Source: Brevibacterium linens ATCC 9172
GTDB lineage: Bacteria > Actinomycetota > Actinomycetes > Actinomycetales > Brevibacteriaceae
NCBI RefSeq assembly: GCF_900169165.1
Contig: NZ_FXYY01000001.1
Location: 248,001-312,000, forward strand
Length of the DNA stretch: 64,000 nucleotides
Direction of reading: 5' to 3'
The notes under the pieces were generated by a model that saw nothing but the letters and a program-made list of their open reading frames with translations, did not search any database and was not told the DNA's origin. The translations under genes were made by a program, and so were the position numbers. This document shows positions 1 through 8,275 of the stretch, piece by piece. Position 1 is the first letter of the stretch, and every line of letters starts with the position of its first letter.

Positions 1-690
1 GAAGGCAAACAGGTCGAAGAGATCAAGGCGATCATGATCGAGTCGGGGATGGACGCCGATGAGGTCGACAAAGCCGTCGACGACAAGACCCCGAAGGAAT
101 ACGGACTCGATATCGAGGCCCCGAGCCTCGAAGGCTACCTGTACCCGGCGACGTACGACCTGAACAAGCAGAAGACCGCCGAGGACATCGTCCAGGAGAT
201 GGTCGACAAGACCGAGACCGAACTCGACGAACTGGGAATCGAGGGCAAGGACGCCAACCGCATCCTCACCCTGGCCAGCCTCGTGGAGAAGGAATCCCCG
301 GGAGATCCCGAGGTGCGATCGAAGGTGGCCAGGACCTTCCTCAACCGCATCTCCGAGAAATCGAAGACCGGGGGGCTGCTCCAATCGGATGCGACCGTGG
401 CCTATATCCACGGCGCCCGCTCCGACCTGACGACGACGGAGGAGGAACGCCAGTCGGACTCGCCGTACAACACGTACAAGAAGAAGGGCCTGCCTCCCGG
501 GCCCATCAACTCGCCGAGCCAGGGAGCGGTCGAAGCTGCGCTCGAACCCGCCGACGGCGATTGGCAGTTCTTCGTCGCGACGAATCCGGACACGGGGGAG
601 ACGAAGTTCGCCGACAACTACGAGGATCACAAGAAGAACGTCGAGATCTACCGCAAATGGCTGCGCGAGCACAGGAAGGACAACGGATAG
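1..690 (+). CDS. mltG: Endolytic murein transglycosylase MltG (YceG-like), 3' part
   Basis: The reading frame is open from base 1, so the N-terminal membrane anchor and the start of the periplasmic domain lie outside the window; 229 residues are visible. MltG is a membrane-anchored lytic transglycosylase that cleaves nascent peptidoglycan strands near the synthesis site. The segment ASLVEKES (bases 274-297) matches the family active-site motif, with the first Glu (bases 286-288) as the likely catalytic residue; GLPPGPINSPS near the C-terminus is also typical. It ends three bases before aroE, and mltG-aroE is a common actinobacterial order. The family is clear from motif and neighbour; only the 5' end is missing. 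Confidence 0.93.
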   Translation, partial: EGKQVEEIKAIMIESGMDADEVDKAVDDKTPKEYGLDIEAPSLEGYLYPATYDLNKQKTAEDIVQEMVDKTETELDELGIEGKDANRILTLASLVEKESPGDPEVRSKVARTFLNRISEKSKTGGLLQSDATVAYIHGARSDLTTTEEERQSDSPYNTYKKKGLPPGPINSPSQGAVEAALEPADGDWQFFVATNPDTGETKFADNYEDHKKNVEIYRKWLREHRKDNG

Positions 691-693
691 CCG

Positions 694-1587
694 GTGAGGA
701 TCCTCGCCGCAGTGCTCGGTTCGCCGATCGCCCATTCGAAGTCCCCGCTGCTCCACCGTGCCGCCTTCGCGGCGCTGAACATGGAGTCCAGCGAATACTC
801 GCGATTCGAACTCGCAGCCGACGAGCTCGAAGGGTTCCTCGACTCCCATCCCGAGCACATCGGGTTCTCGCTGACGATGCCGTTGAAGGACCGTCTCGTC
901 ACACTCGCCGCCGTTCGCGGATGGGACATCGACGAAACGGCGGCACTGACAGCGGCCGGCAACACCCTCATCCGGCGCAGCAACCGGGTGCAGGTGGCGA
1001 ACACCGACGTGCGCGGCATCGTGCGGGCGCTCTCTGCGCACAGAGACGGCGGAGCTGACAGTGCGGGAGCCGGTCGGGCGACGATCCTCGGCGCCGGGGC
1101 CACGGCCGCCTCGGCGCTCGTGGCCTGCCGCGACCTCGGGATCGCACACGTGGACTTCCGCGTCCGCAACCCGGACCGTGCCCGGCGGGTCCTCGATCTG
1201 GCCGAACGGATCGGACTGACCGCCTCGGTGGGGGATCTGAGCCGGATCGGTCCCTCGGCGATCGTCATCTCCACCCTGCCCGCCGAGGCGGCTCCCGACC
1301 CGGTCTGGGATGATGCCTTCGCCCCCGGTGCCATCGCCCTCGACGTCGCCTACGCCGCCGATTCGACGTTCCTCGCCGCGGCCGCCGCGCACGGCCTGCG
1401 CCCCGTCGCCGGAACCGCCATGCTCGTCGAACAGGCGGTCGCCCAGTTCGAGATGTTCCTCGCAGCGGCCAGGGCCGATGACGCATCGACGTCGGACAAC
1501 CTGCCGGCGGCAGACGACCTGACTGCGCGGGTCGCGTCGGCCATGTACGCAGCACTCGAGAGCCCACCCGCCCGGGTCCGGGACTGA
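694..1587 (+). CDS. aroE: Shikimate dehydrogenase (NADP+)
   Basis: Reduces 3-dehydroshikimate to shikimate with NADPH in the chorismate pathway (cytosol). The 297-residue protein opens with LGSPIAHSKSP, giving the two shikimate-binding serines (S15, S17). K65 in TMPLKD and D105 in NTDVRG form the expected catalytic pair. The dinucleotide loop is GAGATA at about 133-138, so the second Gly of the usual GAGG is Ala, which is tolerated in the family. The C-terminal G-x-AMLVEQA-x-QFEMF segment is also typical. The GTG start follows the mltG stop by 3 nt. The next gene, an A24 peptidase, and then aroC follow on the same strand. Confidence 0.93.
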   Translation: MRILAAVLGSPIAHSKSPLLHRAAFAALNMESSEYSRFELAADELEGFLDSHPEHIGFSLTMPLKDRLVTLAAVRGWDIDETAALTAAGNTLIRRSNRVQVANTDVRGIVRALSAHRDGGADSAGAGRATILGAGATAASALVACRDLGIAHVDFRVRNPDRARRVLDLAERIGLTASVGDLSRIGPSAIVISTLPAEAAPDPVWDDAFAPGAIALDVAYAADSTFLAAAAAHGLRPVAGTAMLVEQAVAQFEMFLAAARADDASTSDNLPAADDLTARVASAMYAALESPPARVRD

Positions 1588-1600
1588 ACCGGGGATCGCG

Positions 1601-2380
1601 ATGGACACCGGAGTGCTGCACGCGATGACTGTCGGGCTCACGGTGCTGACCGCTCTGGCCGGCGGGCTCATCCTCGCGGCAACTCCGCAGACCTGGCTCA
1701 ACGACTCAGCACACCTGCACCGGTGGCACGCCTCCAGATGGGCTCGAGGGCCGGGACCGCTGGTGGTCGGACTCGTCATCGCCGCAGTCGCCGCCGTCGT
1801 CTTCACCCTCACGGTGCTCGCACCACCGGAGACGGGGTGGAGCGCATATGCGCCGCTGAGCGGGACGACGTTCACCCCGGCCGAGCCGAACTCGGCCGAC
1901 CGCATCGTCTCCGCCCTGCTGCTGGGCCTCGTCTCCGGCGCCACACCGTTCCTCGCCACCGCGGATGTCAGCCTACGCAGACTGCCTGATCGGATCGTTA
2001 TCCCGCTGTCGCTGCTGGCCCTGGGGCTCATCATCACAGGCTCCGTGCTCGGAGACCTGCCGATGTGGTTCTCAGCATTCTTCGCCGGACTCCTCGCCCT
2101 CGTCTTCTTCACGGCACTGCACCTGGTGGGGCGTGTGCTGCGGGTTCGGTCGATGGGGCTCGGGGACGTCAAGCTCGCGTTCATCGTCTTCGCCGTGCCC
2201 GGTCTCTTCGATCCGTGGGCGCCCGCGCTCGTGCTGGCCGCCATGATGCTCATCAGCGGGATCTGGGCGCTCATCGCTGCGGTCCGAGCCGGTCGGGTCC
2301 GCGGGGTGACCATCGCCTTCGGACCGGCGATGCTTTCCGGCATGTGGCTCGGGTGCCTGTTCGCCCCAATACTTTTGTAG
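1601..2380 (+). CDS. A24-family prepilin leader peptidase, short form
   Basis: A polytopic membrane protein of 259 residues with about seven hydrophobic segments. The two aspartates expected of the aspartic prepilin peptidases are present: D122 in [12 protein letters not shown] and D189 in the GxGD motif GLGDVK; FGPAM near the C-terminus is also family-like. The N-terminal cysteine-rich methyltransferase domain of proteobacterial PilD is absent, as in many actinobacterial homologues. In the family the enzyme cuts type IV pilin-like leader peptides on the cytoplasmic face of the membrane. It sits alone between aroE and aroC and no pilin or assembly gene is in this window, so its substrates must be encoded elsewhere. 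Confidence 0.85.
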   Translation: MDTGVLHAMTVGLTVLTALAGGLILAATPQTWLNDSAHLHRWHASRWARGPGPLVVGLVIAAVAAVVFTLTVLAPPETGWSAYAPLSGTTFTPAEPNSADRIVSALLLGLVSGATPFLATADVSLRRLPDRIVIPLSLLALGLIITGSVLGDLPMWFSAFFAGLLALVFFTALHLVGRVLRVRSMGLGDVKLAFIVFAVPGLFDPWAPALVLAAMMLISGIWALIAAVRAGRVRGVTIAFGPAMLSGMWLGCLFAPILL

Positions 2381-2383
2381 AAT
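2378..2383 (+). promoter_or_regulatory. -10 box of a predicted leaderless aroC promoter
   Basis: TAGAAT lies 7 nt before the aroC ATG at 2391, so the start codon itself would be the transcription start. It overlaps the last codons of the upstream peptidase gene. A weak SD-like GGTGG is also present, so a leadered transcript from upstream could be translated too. Confidence 0.6.
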
Positions 2384-2390
2384 CGGTGGA

Positions 2391-3590
2391 ATGTTGAGAT
2401 GGCTGACTGCAGGCGAATCCCACGGCGAAGCGCTGACCGGGATCATTGAAGGGCTTCCCGCCCATGTACCGATCACCAGGGACGATATTCGTGCGAGCTT
2501 GGCTCGGCGCCGACTCGGCTATGGCCGCGGTGCACGGATGAAGTTCGAAGCCGACGAGGTGCGTCTCCTCGGCGGTGTCCGACACGGGCAGACCTTGGGC
2601 TCGCCCGTGGCCATCGAGGTCGGCAACACCGAATGGCCGAAATGGGAGTCCGTGATGAGCCCGGACCCCGTCGACGCCTCCGAACTCGAAGGACTGGCCC
2701 GCAACGCCCCGCTGACCCGGCCGCGTCCGGGGCATGCCGATATCGTCGGGATGCAGAAGTACGGCTTCGATGAGGCCCGTCCCGTGTTGGAGCGCGCCTC
2801 GGCACGTGAGACCGCGATGCGTGTGGCGCTGGGCACCGTGGCGGCGAACTTCCTCGCCGAACTGGGCATCACCCTCGTCTCCCACACCGTGGCCATCGGC
2901 GGTGCCGAACACTCAGCCGATGCCCTGCCCGCACTGCCGACCGCAGCCGATGTCGACGCCCTGGACGCCGATCCGGTCCGCTGCTTCGACGCAGACCTCT
3001 CGGCCGCGATGGTCACCGAGATCGACGCGGCGAAGAAGGCCGGAGACACCCTCGGCGGAGTCGTCGAGGTCCTCGCCTACGACCTGCCTCCGGGGCTGGG
3101 CTCCCATGTGCACTGGGACCGTCGTCTCGACTCCCGCCTGGCCGGCGCCCTCATGGGCATCCAGGCGATCAAGGGAGTCGAGGTCGGAGACGGATTCCTC
3201 ACCACGAAGCGTCCCGGCTCGCGAGCCCATGACGAACTGGACGTCGGACCCGACGGATTCCGCCGCACGAGCAACCGCGCCGGCGGCACCGAAGGCGGCA
3301 TGTCCACGGGCGGACCGCTGCGCGTGCGGGCGGGAATGAAGCCGATCGCGACAGTTCCGCGCGCCCTGGCGACGGTCGACGTCGAGACCGGTGAAGCCGC
3401 GAAGGCGAATCATCAGCGCTCCGACGTCTGCGCGGTGCCCGCCTCCGGCGTCGTCGCCGAAGCCATGGTGGCCCTCGTGCTCGCCGAGGCGGTCGTCGAG
3501 AAGTTCGGCGGAGACTCCGTTGCCGAGACGAAGCGGAACCTGGACGCCTATGTCGCGGCCATTCCGGAGAACTTCCGCATCGGACGATGA
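2391..3590 (+). CDS. aroC: Chorismate synthase
   Basis: Converts 5-enolpyruvylshikimate-3-phosphate to chorismate with reduced FMN, the last shared step to aromatic amino acids, folate and quinones. The 399-residue protein begins with [16 protein letters not shown] (H11 is the family's active-site histidine), followed by [13 protein letters not shown] and the signature [18 protein letters not shown]. Length and motifs are normal for the bacterial enzyme. The ATG start is supported by a -10 box 7 nt upstream. The stop overlaps the aroK start as ATGA, which implies translational coupling. Confidence 0.97.
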   Translation: MLRWLTAGESHGEALTGIIEGLPAHVPITRDDIRASLARRRLGYGRGARMKFEADEVRLLGGVRHGQTLGSPVAIEVGNTEWPKWESVMSPDPVDASELEGLARNAPLTRPRPGHADIVGMQKYGFDEARPVLERASARETAMRVALGTVAANFLAELGITLVSHTVAIGGAEHSADALPALPTAADVDALDADPVRCFDADLSAAMVTEIDAAKKAGDTLGGVVEVLAYDLPPGLGSHVHWDRRLDSRLAGALMGIQAIKGVEVGDGFLTTKRPGSRAHDELDVGPDGFRRTSNRAGGTEGGMSTGGPLRVRAGMKPIATVPRALATVDVETGEAAKANHQRSDVCAVPASGVVAEAMVALVLAEAVVEKFGGDSVAETKRNLDAYVAAIPENFRIGR

Positions 3591-4225
3591 ACCACCCCCC
3601 GCTGCCCAAACCGGTCCCGCCCCTGGAACCGGTCCCCGCCGCGCTCTCGCGCATCGTGCTCTCCGGTCCGCCGGCGGCAGGGAAGTCGACGATCGGTCGG
3701 CTGCTCGCCGACCGGCTCGGCCTGCCGCTGACGGACACGGACGCGAACATCGTCGACAAGTACGGGGTCATCTCGGAGATCTTCGTCGAACGCGGCGAAG
3801 ATCACTTCCGACGCATCGAACGCGAGGTCGTGCGCAGAGCACTGCGTCGTCTGCTCGATCGTCCGGGCATCGTGTCCCTGGGCGGAGGAGCGATCCTCAA
3901 CCCCGGCACCCGTGCCCAGCTGCGACACCCGGCGATCAAAGTCGTGCACATCGATATCGATGTCGACACCGTGGCACAGCGACTGACCGCCCCGCACCGG
4001 CCCCTGCTGCGTGGCGCCGGAAGCCCGGTGGAGAACTGGCTGGCCCTGGTCAGCGAACGCGAACCGCTCTACGAACAGGTCGCGACCTTCCGGGTCCAAG
4101 CGTCGAACTCACCGCCGTCGACGGTGGTCAACCGAGTCGTCGACGTCCTCACCGGTCTGCAGCGAGCCGAAGAGTACGCGAAGTACGCCGATCCCGACGA
4201 CGACGGCTCCGGTCAACAGCGCTGA
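3587..4225 (+). CDS. aroK: Shikimate kinase
   Basis: Phosphorylates shikimate with ATP in the aromatic pathway. The 212-residue protein has a Walker A loop GPPAAGKS at 27-34, the shikimate/Mg2+ motif DTDANI (D50, D52), the SLGGGAIL glycine loop, and the lid segment RPLLRG. It is about 35 residues longer than a minimal shikimate kinase because of a Pro-rich N-terminal stretch and an acidic C-terminal tail. Start overlaps the aroC stop by 4 nt. After it comes a 147-nt gap before aroB with its own likely promoter. Confidence 0.94.
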   Translation: MNHPPLPKPVPPLEPVPAALSRIVLSGPPAAGKSTIGRLLADRLGLPLTDTDANIVDKYGVISEIFVERGEDHFRRIEREVVRRALRRLLDRPGIVSLGGGAILNPGTRAQLRHPAIKVVHIDIDVDTVAQRLTAPHRPLLRGAGSPVENWLALVSEREPLYEQVATFRVQASNSPPSTVVNRVVDVLTGLQRAEEYAKYADPDDDGSGQQR

Positions 4226-4296
4226 GCACAGCCCCGGCGGTGAGACGTCTGCGACCACATCGGTCACCCGTTTCGCCGCCGGGCACCGGTGAGAGC

Positions 4297-4302
4297 TAGG
4301 CT
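4297..4302 (+). promoter_or_regulatory. Possible -10 box of an aroB promoter
   Basis: TAGGCT fits the TANNNT pattern seen elsewhere in the window. Here the first start codon is 70 nt further on, so this transcript would have a leader of about 60 nt that contains a small CACGG-AAG-CCGTG hairpin. No good -35 box is visible. Confidence 0.4.
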
Positions 4303-4372
4303 GGATCCGGGCCACGGAAGCCGTGCCTCGACTCCGAGCACTCACCGGGCGGCCGAGCCTTGAGAGAAGACG

Positions 4373-5518
4373 ATGAACGATCAGGAAGACGGACGAATGA
4401 GCCTCACACGCATCAATGTGGACGCCGGCGGGAACTACCCCGTCCTCGTCGGCCAGGGACTGCTCGGCGAACTGCCCGAGCTGCTCGGCAACCGCGTCGA
4501 GAAGGTCCTCGTCATCCACCCCCGCGCCCTGCGGACGACCGGTGAGACCGTCCGCGACGACCTCGCCGCCGCCGGCCTCGAAGCCGTGGCCGCGGAGATC
4601 CCCGACGCCGAAGAGGCCAAGCACGTCCAGGTCGCCGCATTCTGCTGGCAGGTCCTCGGCCAGTCCGACTTCACCCGCACCGACGCGATCGTCACCGTCG
4701 GCGGGGGAGCGGTGAGCGATCTCGGCGGATTCGTCGCCGCCACCTGGCTGCGCGGAATCACGGTCATCCACATCCCCACCACCGTCCTCGGAATGGTCGA
4801 TGCCTCCGTCGGCGGCAAGACCGGAATCAACACCGCCGAAGGCAAGAACCTCGTCGGCTCCTTCCACGCACCCGCCGGGGTCCTCGTCGACCTCGACACG
4901 CTCGGGACCCTGCCGGAGAACGAACTGTTCACCGGACTCGCCGAGGTGGTCAAGACCGGATTCATCGCCGACCCCGCGATCCTCGACCTCGTGGCGAACC
5001 ATTCCAAGGACGAGATCGCCGATGTGCACGGACCCGTGCTGCGCGAGCTCATCGAACGCTCCATCCGGGTCAAGGCCGAGGTCGTCTCCGGAGACTTCAA
5101 GGAATCCGGACGTCGGGAGATACTCAACTACGGTCACACCCTCGGCCATGCGATCGAACACAAGGAGCGCTACCAGTGGCGCCACGGTGCCGCCGTGTCG
5201 GTGGGCATGGTCTTCGCCGCCGAGGTGGCGTCGATGATCAAGAGCCTGCCCTACGAAGTCGTCGACCTCCACCGCGAACTGCTCGGCAAGCTCGGGCTGC
5301 CCGTGGGGTACCGCTCCGACGTCTGGCCGCAGCTGCTCGAGACGATGAAGAGAGACAAGAAGGCCCGCGGAGCGATGCTGCGGATGGTGCTGCTCAGCGA
5401 CATCGGCGAACCGAGCACCGTCGAGATCCCCGATGCCTCCATCCTCTTCACCGCCTACCAGGAGATCGGTGAGGATTCGCCGACGGTTCCCCTCGGCATC
5501 GGACTCGGCCTCGACTGA
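4373..5518 (+). CDS. aroB: 3-dehydroquinate synthase
   Basis: Converts DAHP to 3-dehydroquinate using NAD+ and a divalent metal, the second shikimate step. Diagnostic stretches are TVGGGAVSDLGGF (nucleotide loop), PTTVLGMVDASVGGKTG, LAEVVKTG (metal-binding Glu), NYGHTLGHAIE and HGAAVSVGM (metal-binding His residues). The start at 4373 gives 381 residues. A second in-frame ATG at 4397 (373 residues, starting MSLTRINVD) has the better ribosome-binding site, AGGAAG 8 nt upstream, and may be the true start. No aroQ follows; the next genes are efp and nusB. Confidence 0.95.
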   Translation: MNDQEDGRMSLTRINVDAGGNYPVLVGQGLLGELPELLGNRVEKVLVIHPRALRTTGETVRDDLAAAGLEAVAAEIPDAEEAKHVQVAAFCWQVLGQSDFTRTDAIVTVGGGAVSDLGGFVAATWLRGITVIHIPTTVLGMVDASVGGKTGINTAEGKNLVGSFHAPAGVLVDLDTLGTLPENELFTGLAEVVKTGFIADPAILDLVANHSKDEIADVHGPVLRELIERSIRVKAEVVSGDFKESGRREILNYGHTLGHAIEHKERYQWRHGAAVSVGMVFAAEVASMIKSLPYEVVDLHRELLGKLGLPVGYRSDVWPQLLETMKRDKKARGAMLRMVLLSDIGEPSTVEIPDASILFTAYQEIGEDSPTVPLGIGLGLD

Positions 5519-5553
5519 CCCCGCCCAAATGGAAGCGTCCCGCTGAAGCTTGC

Positions 5554-5559
5554 TAGACT
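5554..5559 (+). promoter_or_regulatory. Extended -10 box upstream of the mini-ORF and efp
   Basis: TAGACT preceded by TGC (an extended -10 form) lies 6 nt before a GTG at 5566. This predicts a transcript starting at that GTG, 101 nt before the efp start. Confidence 0.5.
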
Positions 5560-5565
5560 TGCCCA

Positions 5566-5637
5566 GTGGCGCATTCGTCGACCCCGAACCGCGGGGCTGG
5601 GCGGCGCGCCGTGCCGACTGCGATCACCATTCGGTGA
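5566..5637 (+). CDS. Candidate 23-residue leaderless leader peptide before efp
   Basis: A GTG placed exactly where the predicted transcript would begin opens a short frame of 23 codons, [20 protein letters not shown] followed by TIR, ending in TGA at 5635-5637. The stop codon lies in the 3' arm of a perfect 7-bp hairpin (GATCACC-ATTC-GGTGATC, 5622-5639) that is 27 nt before the efp start. A ribosome finishing the mini-ORF would open that hairpin. The peptide is Arg-rich, has no Pro-Pro run and resembles nothing I recognise. It could be a chance frame; the only support is the spacing to the -10 box and the stop/hairpin overlap. Confidence 0.35.
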   Translation: MAHSSTPNRGAGRRAVPTAITIR

Positions 5638-5666
5638 TCAGGACTGAACCGAAGAAGGACGAATTA

Positions 5667-6227
5667 GTGGCGACAACGAACGACCTGAAGAACGGCCTTG
5701 TGCTCAACCTCGACAACCAGCTGTGGCAGGTGCTCGAATTCCAGCACGTCAAGCCCGGAAAAGGACCGGCCTTCGTCCGCACCAAGCTGAAGAACGTCAT
5801 CTCCGGCAAGATCATCGACAAGACCTTCAACGCCGGCACCAAGGTCGAGACCGCGAATGTCGACCGCCGCGATATGCAGTACCTCTACCATGACGGCACC
5901 GACTACGTGTTCATGGACGCCAAGGACTACGACCAGGTCAACATCTCCGCAGAGCTCGTCGGCGACGCCGCGAACTACATGCTCGAGAACCAGGATCTGC
6001 AGATCTCCTTCCACGAAGGCACCCCGCTGTCGGTGGAGCTGCCGCCCTCGGTCGAGCTGACCATCACCCACACCGAACCCGGACTCCAGGGCGACCGTTC
6101 GACCGGCGGATCGAAGCCGGCGACTCTCGAGACCGGCTACGAGATCCAGGTGCCCCTGTTCCTCGAAGAGGGCGTGAAGGTCAAGGTCGACACCCGCAGC
6201 GGCGACTACCTCGGTCGCGTCAAGTAA
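5667..6227 (+). CDS. efp: Translation elongation factor P
   Basis: EF-P binds ribosomes stalled at proline runs and promotes peptide bond formation. I place the start at GTG 5667 ([17 protein letters not shown]), giving 186 residues, the family length; an upstream in-frame ATG at 5550 would add 39 residues that do not look like EF-P. The tip loop is KPGKGPAF, with the Lys that in other bacteria may be modified; no epmA/epmB or ymfI-type gene is in this window. The C-terminal [22 protein letters not shown] segment (split here only by my reading) carries the usual GxxxxVPLFI-like motif. The stop is immediately followed by the nusB GTG. Confidence 0.96.
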   Translation: MATTNDLKNGLVLNLDNQLWQVLEFQHVKPGKGPAFVRTKLKNVISGKIIDKTFNAGTKVETANVDRRDMQYLYHDGTDYVFMDAKDYDQVNISAELVGDAANYMLENQDLQISFHEGTPLSVELPPSVELTITHTEPGLQGDRSTGGSKPATLETGYEIQVPLFLEEGVKVKVDTRSGDYLGRVK

Positions 6228-6638
6228 GTGGCATCCGCACGTACCCGAGCCCGTCGCCGGGCTCTCGAGCTGCTCTTCGAAGCCGGGCAGCGTCGACTGG
6301 CCATGGACGAACTCGTCACCCTGCGGTCGAACGATCCCGACTACCCGATGAAGGAATACGCGGTCGAGATCGTCACGGGCATCACCGAGAAGCACGCGGA
6401 GATCGATGAGATCATCTCCACCTACTCAGAAGGCTGGACCCTGGACCGGATGCCGGCCGTCGACCGGTCTCTGCTCGAGATCGGAACCTGGGAGATGCTG
6501 TTCAACGACGAGGTCCCCGACAAGGTGGCCATCGACGAAGCCGTGTCACTGGCCAGACAGTTCTCCACAGATGACTCACCCGGTTTCGTCTCGGGGCTGC
6601 TCTCCCGCATCCTCGACGTCAAACCGACACTCATCTGA
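6228..6638 (+). CDS. nusB: Transcription antitermination factor NusB
   Basis: NusB with NusE/S10 binds boxA RNA and supports rRNA antitermination. The 136-residue all-helical protein opens MASARTRARRRALELLFEA, typical of NusB, and ends with AIDEAVSLARQFSTDDSPGF, the conserved C-terminal helix. GTG start directly abuts the efp stop, so the pair is an operon. A perfect hairpin at 6640-6664 closes the unit. The same fold occurs at the N-terminus of RsmB encoded at 22278. Confidence 0.95.
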   Translation: MASARTRARRRALELLFEAGQRRLAMDELVTLRSNDPDYPMKEYAVEIVTGITEKHAEIDEIISTYSEGWTLDRMPAVDRSLLEIGTWEMLFNDEVPDKVAIDEAVSLARQFSTDDSPGFVSGLLSRILDVKPTLI

Positions 6639-6639
6639 C

Positions 6640-6664
6640 GGCGGGTCCGCACTTCGGACCCGCC
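6640..6664 (+). terminator. Hairpin after nusB
   Basis: Perfect 10-bp stem GGCGGGTCCG / CGGACCCGCC with a 5-nt loop, 1 nt after the stop codon. There is no U-tract; a second perfect hairpin (CCGGTGGG-TTT-CCCACCGG, 6667-6685) follows at once. Together they probably end efp-nusB transcription. Confidence 0.6.
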
Positions 6665-6688
6665 CGCCGGTGGGTTTCCCACCGGGTC

Positions 6689-6694
6689 TACAAT
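6689..6694 (+). promoter_or_regulatory. -10 box of the pyr operon promoter
   Basis: TACAAT lies just after the two nusB hairpins and before the PyrR-binding hairpin. Transcription would begin near 6701, giving a leader of about 45 nt that is almost entirely the regulatory hairpin. No convincing -35 box is seen. Confidence 0.55.
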
Positions 6695-6706
6695 CGAATC
6701 GAAGCA

Positions 6707-6742
6707 CTCCTTTAACCACCGTCCAGAGAGGCGGAGAAGGGG
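6707..6742 (+). promoter_or_regulatory. PyrR-binding RNA hairpin overlapping the pyrR ribosome-binding site
   Basis: The segment TTTAACCACCGTCCAGAGAG plus GCGG matches the conserved PyrR-binding loop (UCC-AGAGAGGC core at 6722-6732). A lower stem CTCCTT (6707-6712) pairs with AAGGGG (6737-6742), and CCG (6719-6721) pairs with CGG (6732-6734). AAGGGG is the Shine-Dalgarno sequence of pyrR (ATG 6747). UMP- or UTP-bound PyrR would stabilise the hairpin and block translation of pyrR and the coupled genes. This is the translational mode described for mycobacterial PyrR rather than the Bacillus attenuator; no terminator lies between the hairpin and pyrR. Confidence 0.82.
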
Positions 6743-6746
6743 AAAT

Positions 6747-7298
6747 ATGACACAGCGAACAGTGCTGGACGCCCCCGATATCTCGCGGGCGATCACCCGG
6801 ATCGCCCATGAGATCATCGAATCCAACAAGGGCAGCGACGACCTCGTGCTCCTCGGCATTCCGCGCCGCGGAGTCCCGCTCGCCCACCGACTCGCCGAGG
6901 CGATCGCCTCGATCTCCGGGAATCCCGAGGCCGCTGCCGAACTCTCCGGCAGCCTCGACATCACGATGTACCGCGACGATCTGCGAGGCGGCTCCTACCG
7001 GGCGCCCGAACCCACCACCATCCCGAGTGCGGGAATCGATGCGAAGACCGTCGTCCTCGTCGACGATGTGCTCTTCTCCGGACGCACCATCCGTGCCGCC
7101 CTCGATGCCCTCGCCGATGTCGGCCGGCCCGCCAAGGTCCGGCTCGCCGTCCTCGTCGACCGCGGCCACCGGGACCTGCCGATCCGTGCCGACCATGTCG
7201 GCAAGAACCTGCCGACCTCGAGCAGTGAACGCGTCAACGTCTGTCTGACCGAAATCGACGGAGACGACTCCGTGAGCATCTCGGGAGGCCGGGAATGA
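6747..7298 (+). CDS. pyrR: PyrR pyrimidine operon regulator / uracil phosphoribosyltransferase
   Basis: A type I phosphoribosyltransferase-fold RNA-binding regulator of 183 residues. The PRPP loop [20 protein letters not shown] is complete, so it may also make UMP from uracil and [18 protein letters not shown] and the central TMYRDDLRG segment are PyrR-specific. It heads the operon and its own ribosome-binding site lies in a PyrR-binding hairpin, so it probably regulates itself and the downstream genes. The stop overlaps the pyrB start as ATGA. Confidence 0.96.
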   Translation: MTQRTVLDAPDISRAITRIAHEIIESNKGSDDLVLLGIPRRGVPLAHRLAEAIASISGNPEAAAELSGSLDITMYRDDLRGGSYRAPEPTTIPSAGIDAKTVVLVDDVLFSGRTIRAALDALADVGRPAKVRLAVLVDRGHRDLPIRADHVGKNLPTSSSERVNVCLTEIDGDDSVSISGGRE

Positions 7299-8275
7299 AG
7301 CATCTGCTCGACACCGCGACGCTCAGCCGAGACGACGCCATCGGCATCCTCGACATCGCCGAGGAGATGACGCTGGTCTCCGAACGCGAAGTCAAGAAGC
7401 TGCCCGTGCTGCGCGGACGCACGGTGGTCAACCTCTTCTTCGAGGACTCCACACGCACCCGCCTGTCCTTCGAAGCCGCGGCCAAACGGCTTTCGGCCGA
7501 TGTGCTCAACTTCTCCGCCAAGGGCTCCTCCGTTTCGAAGGGCGAAAGCCTCCAGGACACGATCCAGACGATCTCGGCGATGGGCGCCGATGCCATCGTC
7601 GTCCGCCATCCCGGAGCCGGCACGGCCCATCGTCTCGCCCACACCGGGTGGATCGACGTCCCCGTCGTCAACGCCGGCGACGGCACCCACGAACATCCCA
7701 CCCAGGCGCTGCTCGACGCGTTCACCCTGCGTCGGGCACTGGCCGGAGTCCCCGCCTCGGGGCCGGTGGCCGGGGGACCGCGCGGTCAGGGACTCGACGG
7801 AGCGAAGGTCGCCATCGTCGGGGATATCCTGCATTCCCGTGTGGCCCGGTCGAACGTGCACCTGCTCGCCCGCCTCGGCGCGGATGTCCACCTCATCGCC
7901 CCGCCCACCCTGCTGCCGTGGGGAGTCGACGACTGGCCGGTGACCGTCCACTTCGACTTCGATTCGGCCCTGAGCGCGGTGGACTTCGCCGCCGTGATGA
8001 TGCTGCGGGTCCAGCACGAGCGGATGCACGAGTCCTTCTTCCCCAACGAACGCGAATACGCCCGCTTGTGGGGACTGAGCGCGGCCCGGCTGGCCACACT
8101 GCCGGCCTCGACCTTCATCATGCACCCGGGTCCCATGAACCGCGGTTTCGAGATCTCCGCTGCCGCAGCGGACTCACCCCGCGCCCTCGTTCTCGACCAG
8201 GTCGAGAACGGAGTGAGCGTGCGCATGGCGGTCCTCTACCGTCTGCTGACCGGTCAGGAGGAGACCAATGACTGA
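7295..8275 (+). CDS. pyrB: Aspartate carbamoyltransferase catalytic subunit
   Basis: Joins carbamoyl phosphate and aspartate, the first committed pyrimidine step. The 326-residue protein has the carbamoyl-phosphate motif [13 protein letters not shown] (S52-R56), [17 protein letters not shown] and the aspartate-loop region HPGPMNRG. An insert around residues 150-165 ([13 protein letters not shown]) is longer than in many homologues. No pyrI regulatory subunit is present, consistent with Gram-positive enzymes. Start overlaps pyrR by 4 nt and the stop overlaps pyrC by 8 nt. Confidence 0.97.
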   Translation: MKHLLDTATLSRDDAIGILDIAEEMTLVSEREVKKLPVLRGRTVVNLFFEDSTRTRLSFEAAAKRLSADVLNFSAKGSSVSKGESLQDTIQTISAMGADAIVVRHPGAGTAHRLAHTGWIDVPVVNAGDGTHEHPTQALLDAFTLRRALAGVPASGPVAGGPRGQGLDGAKVAIVGDILHSRVARSNVHLLARLGADVHLIAPPTLLPWGVDDWPVTVHFDFDSALSAVDFAAVMMLRVQHERMHESFFPNEREYARLWGLSAARLATLPASTFIMHPGPMNRGFEISAAAADSPRALVLDQVENGVSVRMAVLYRLLTGQEETND

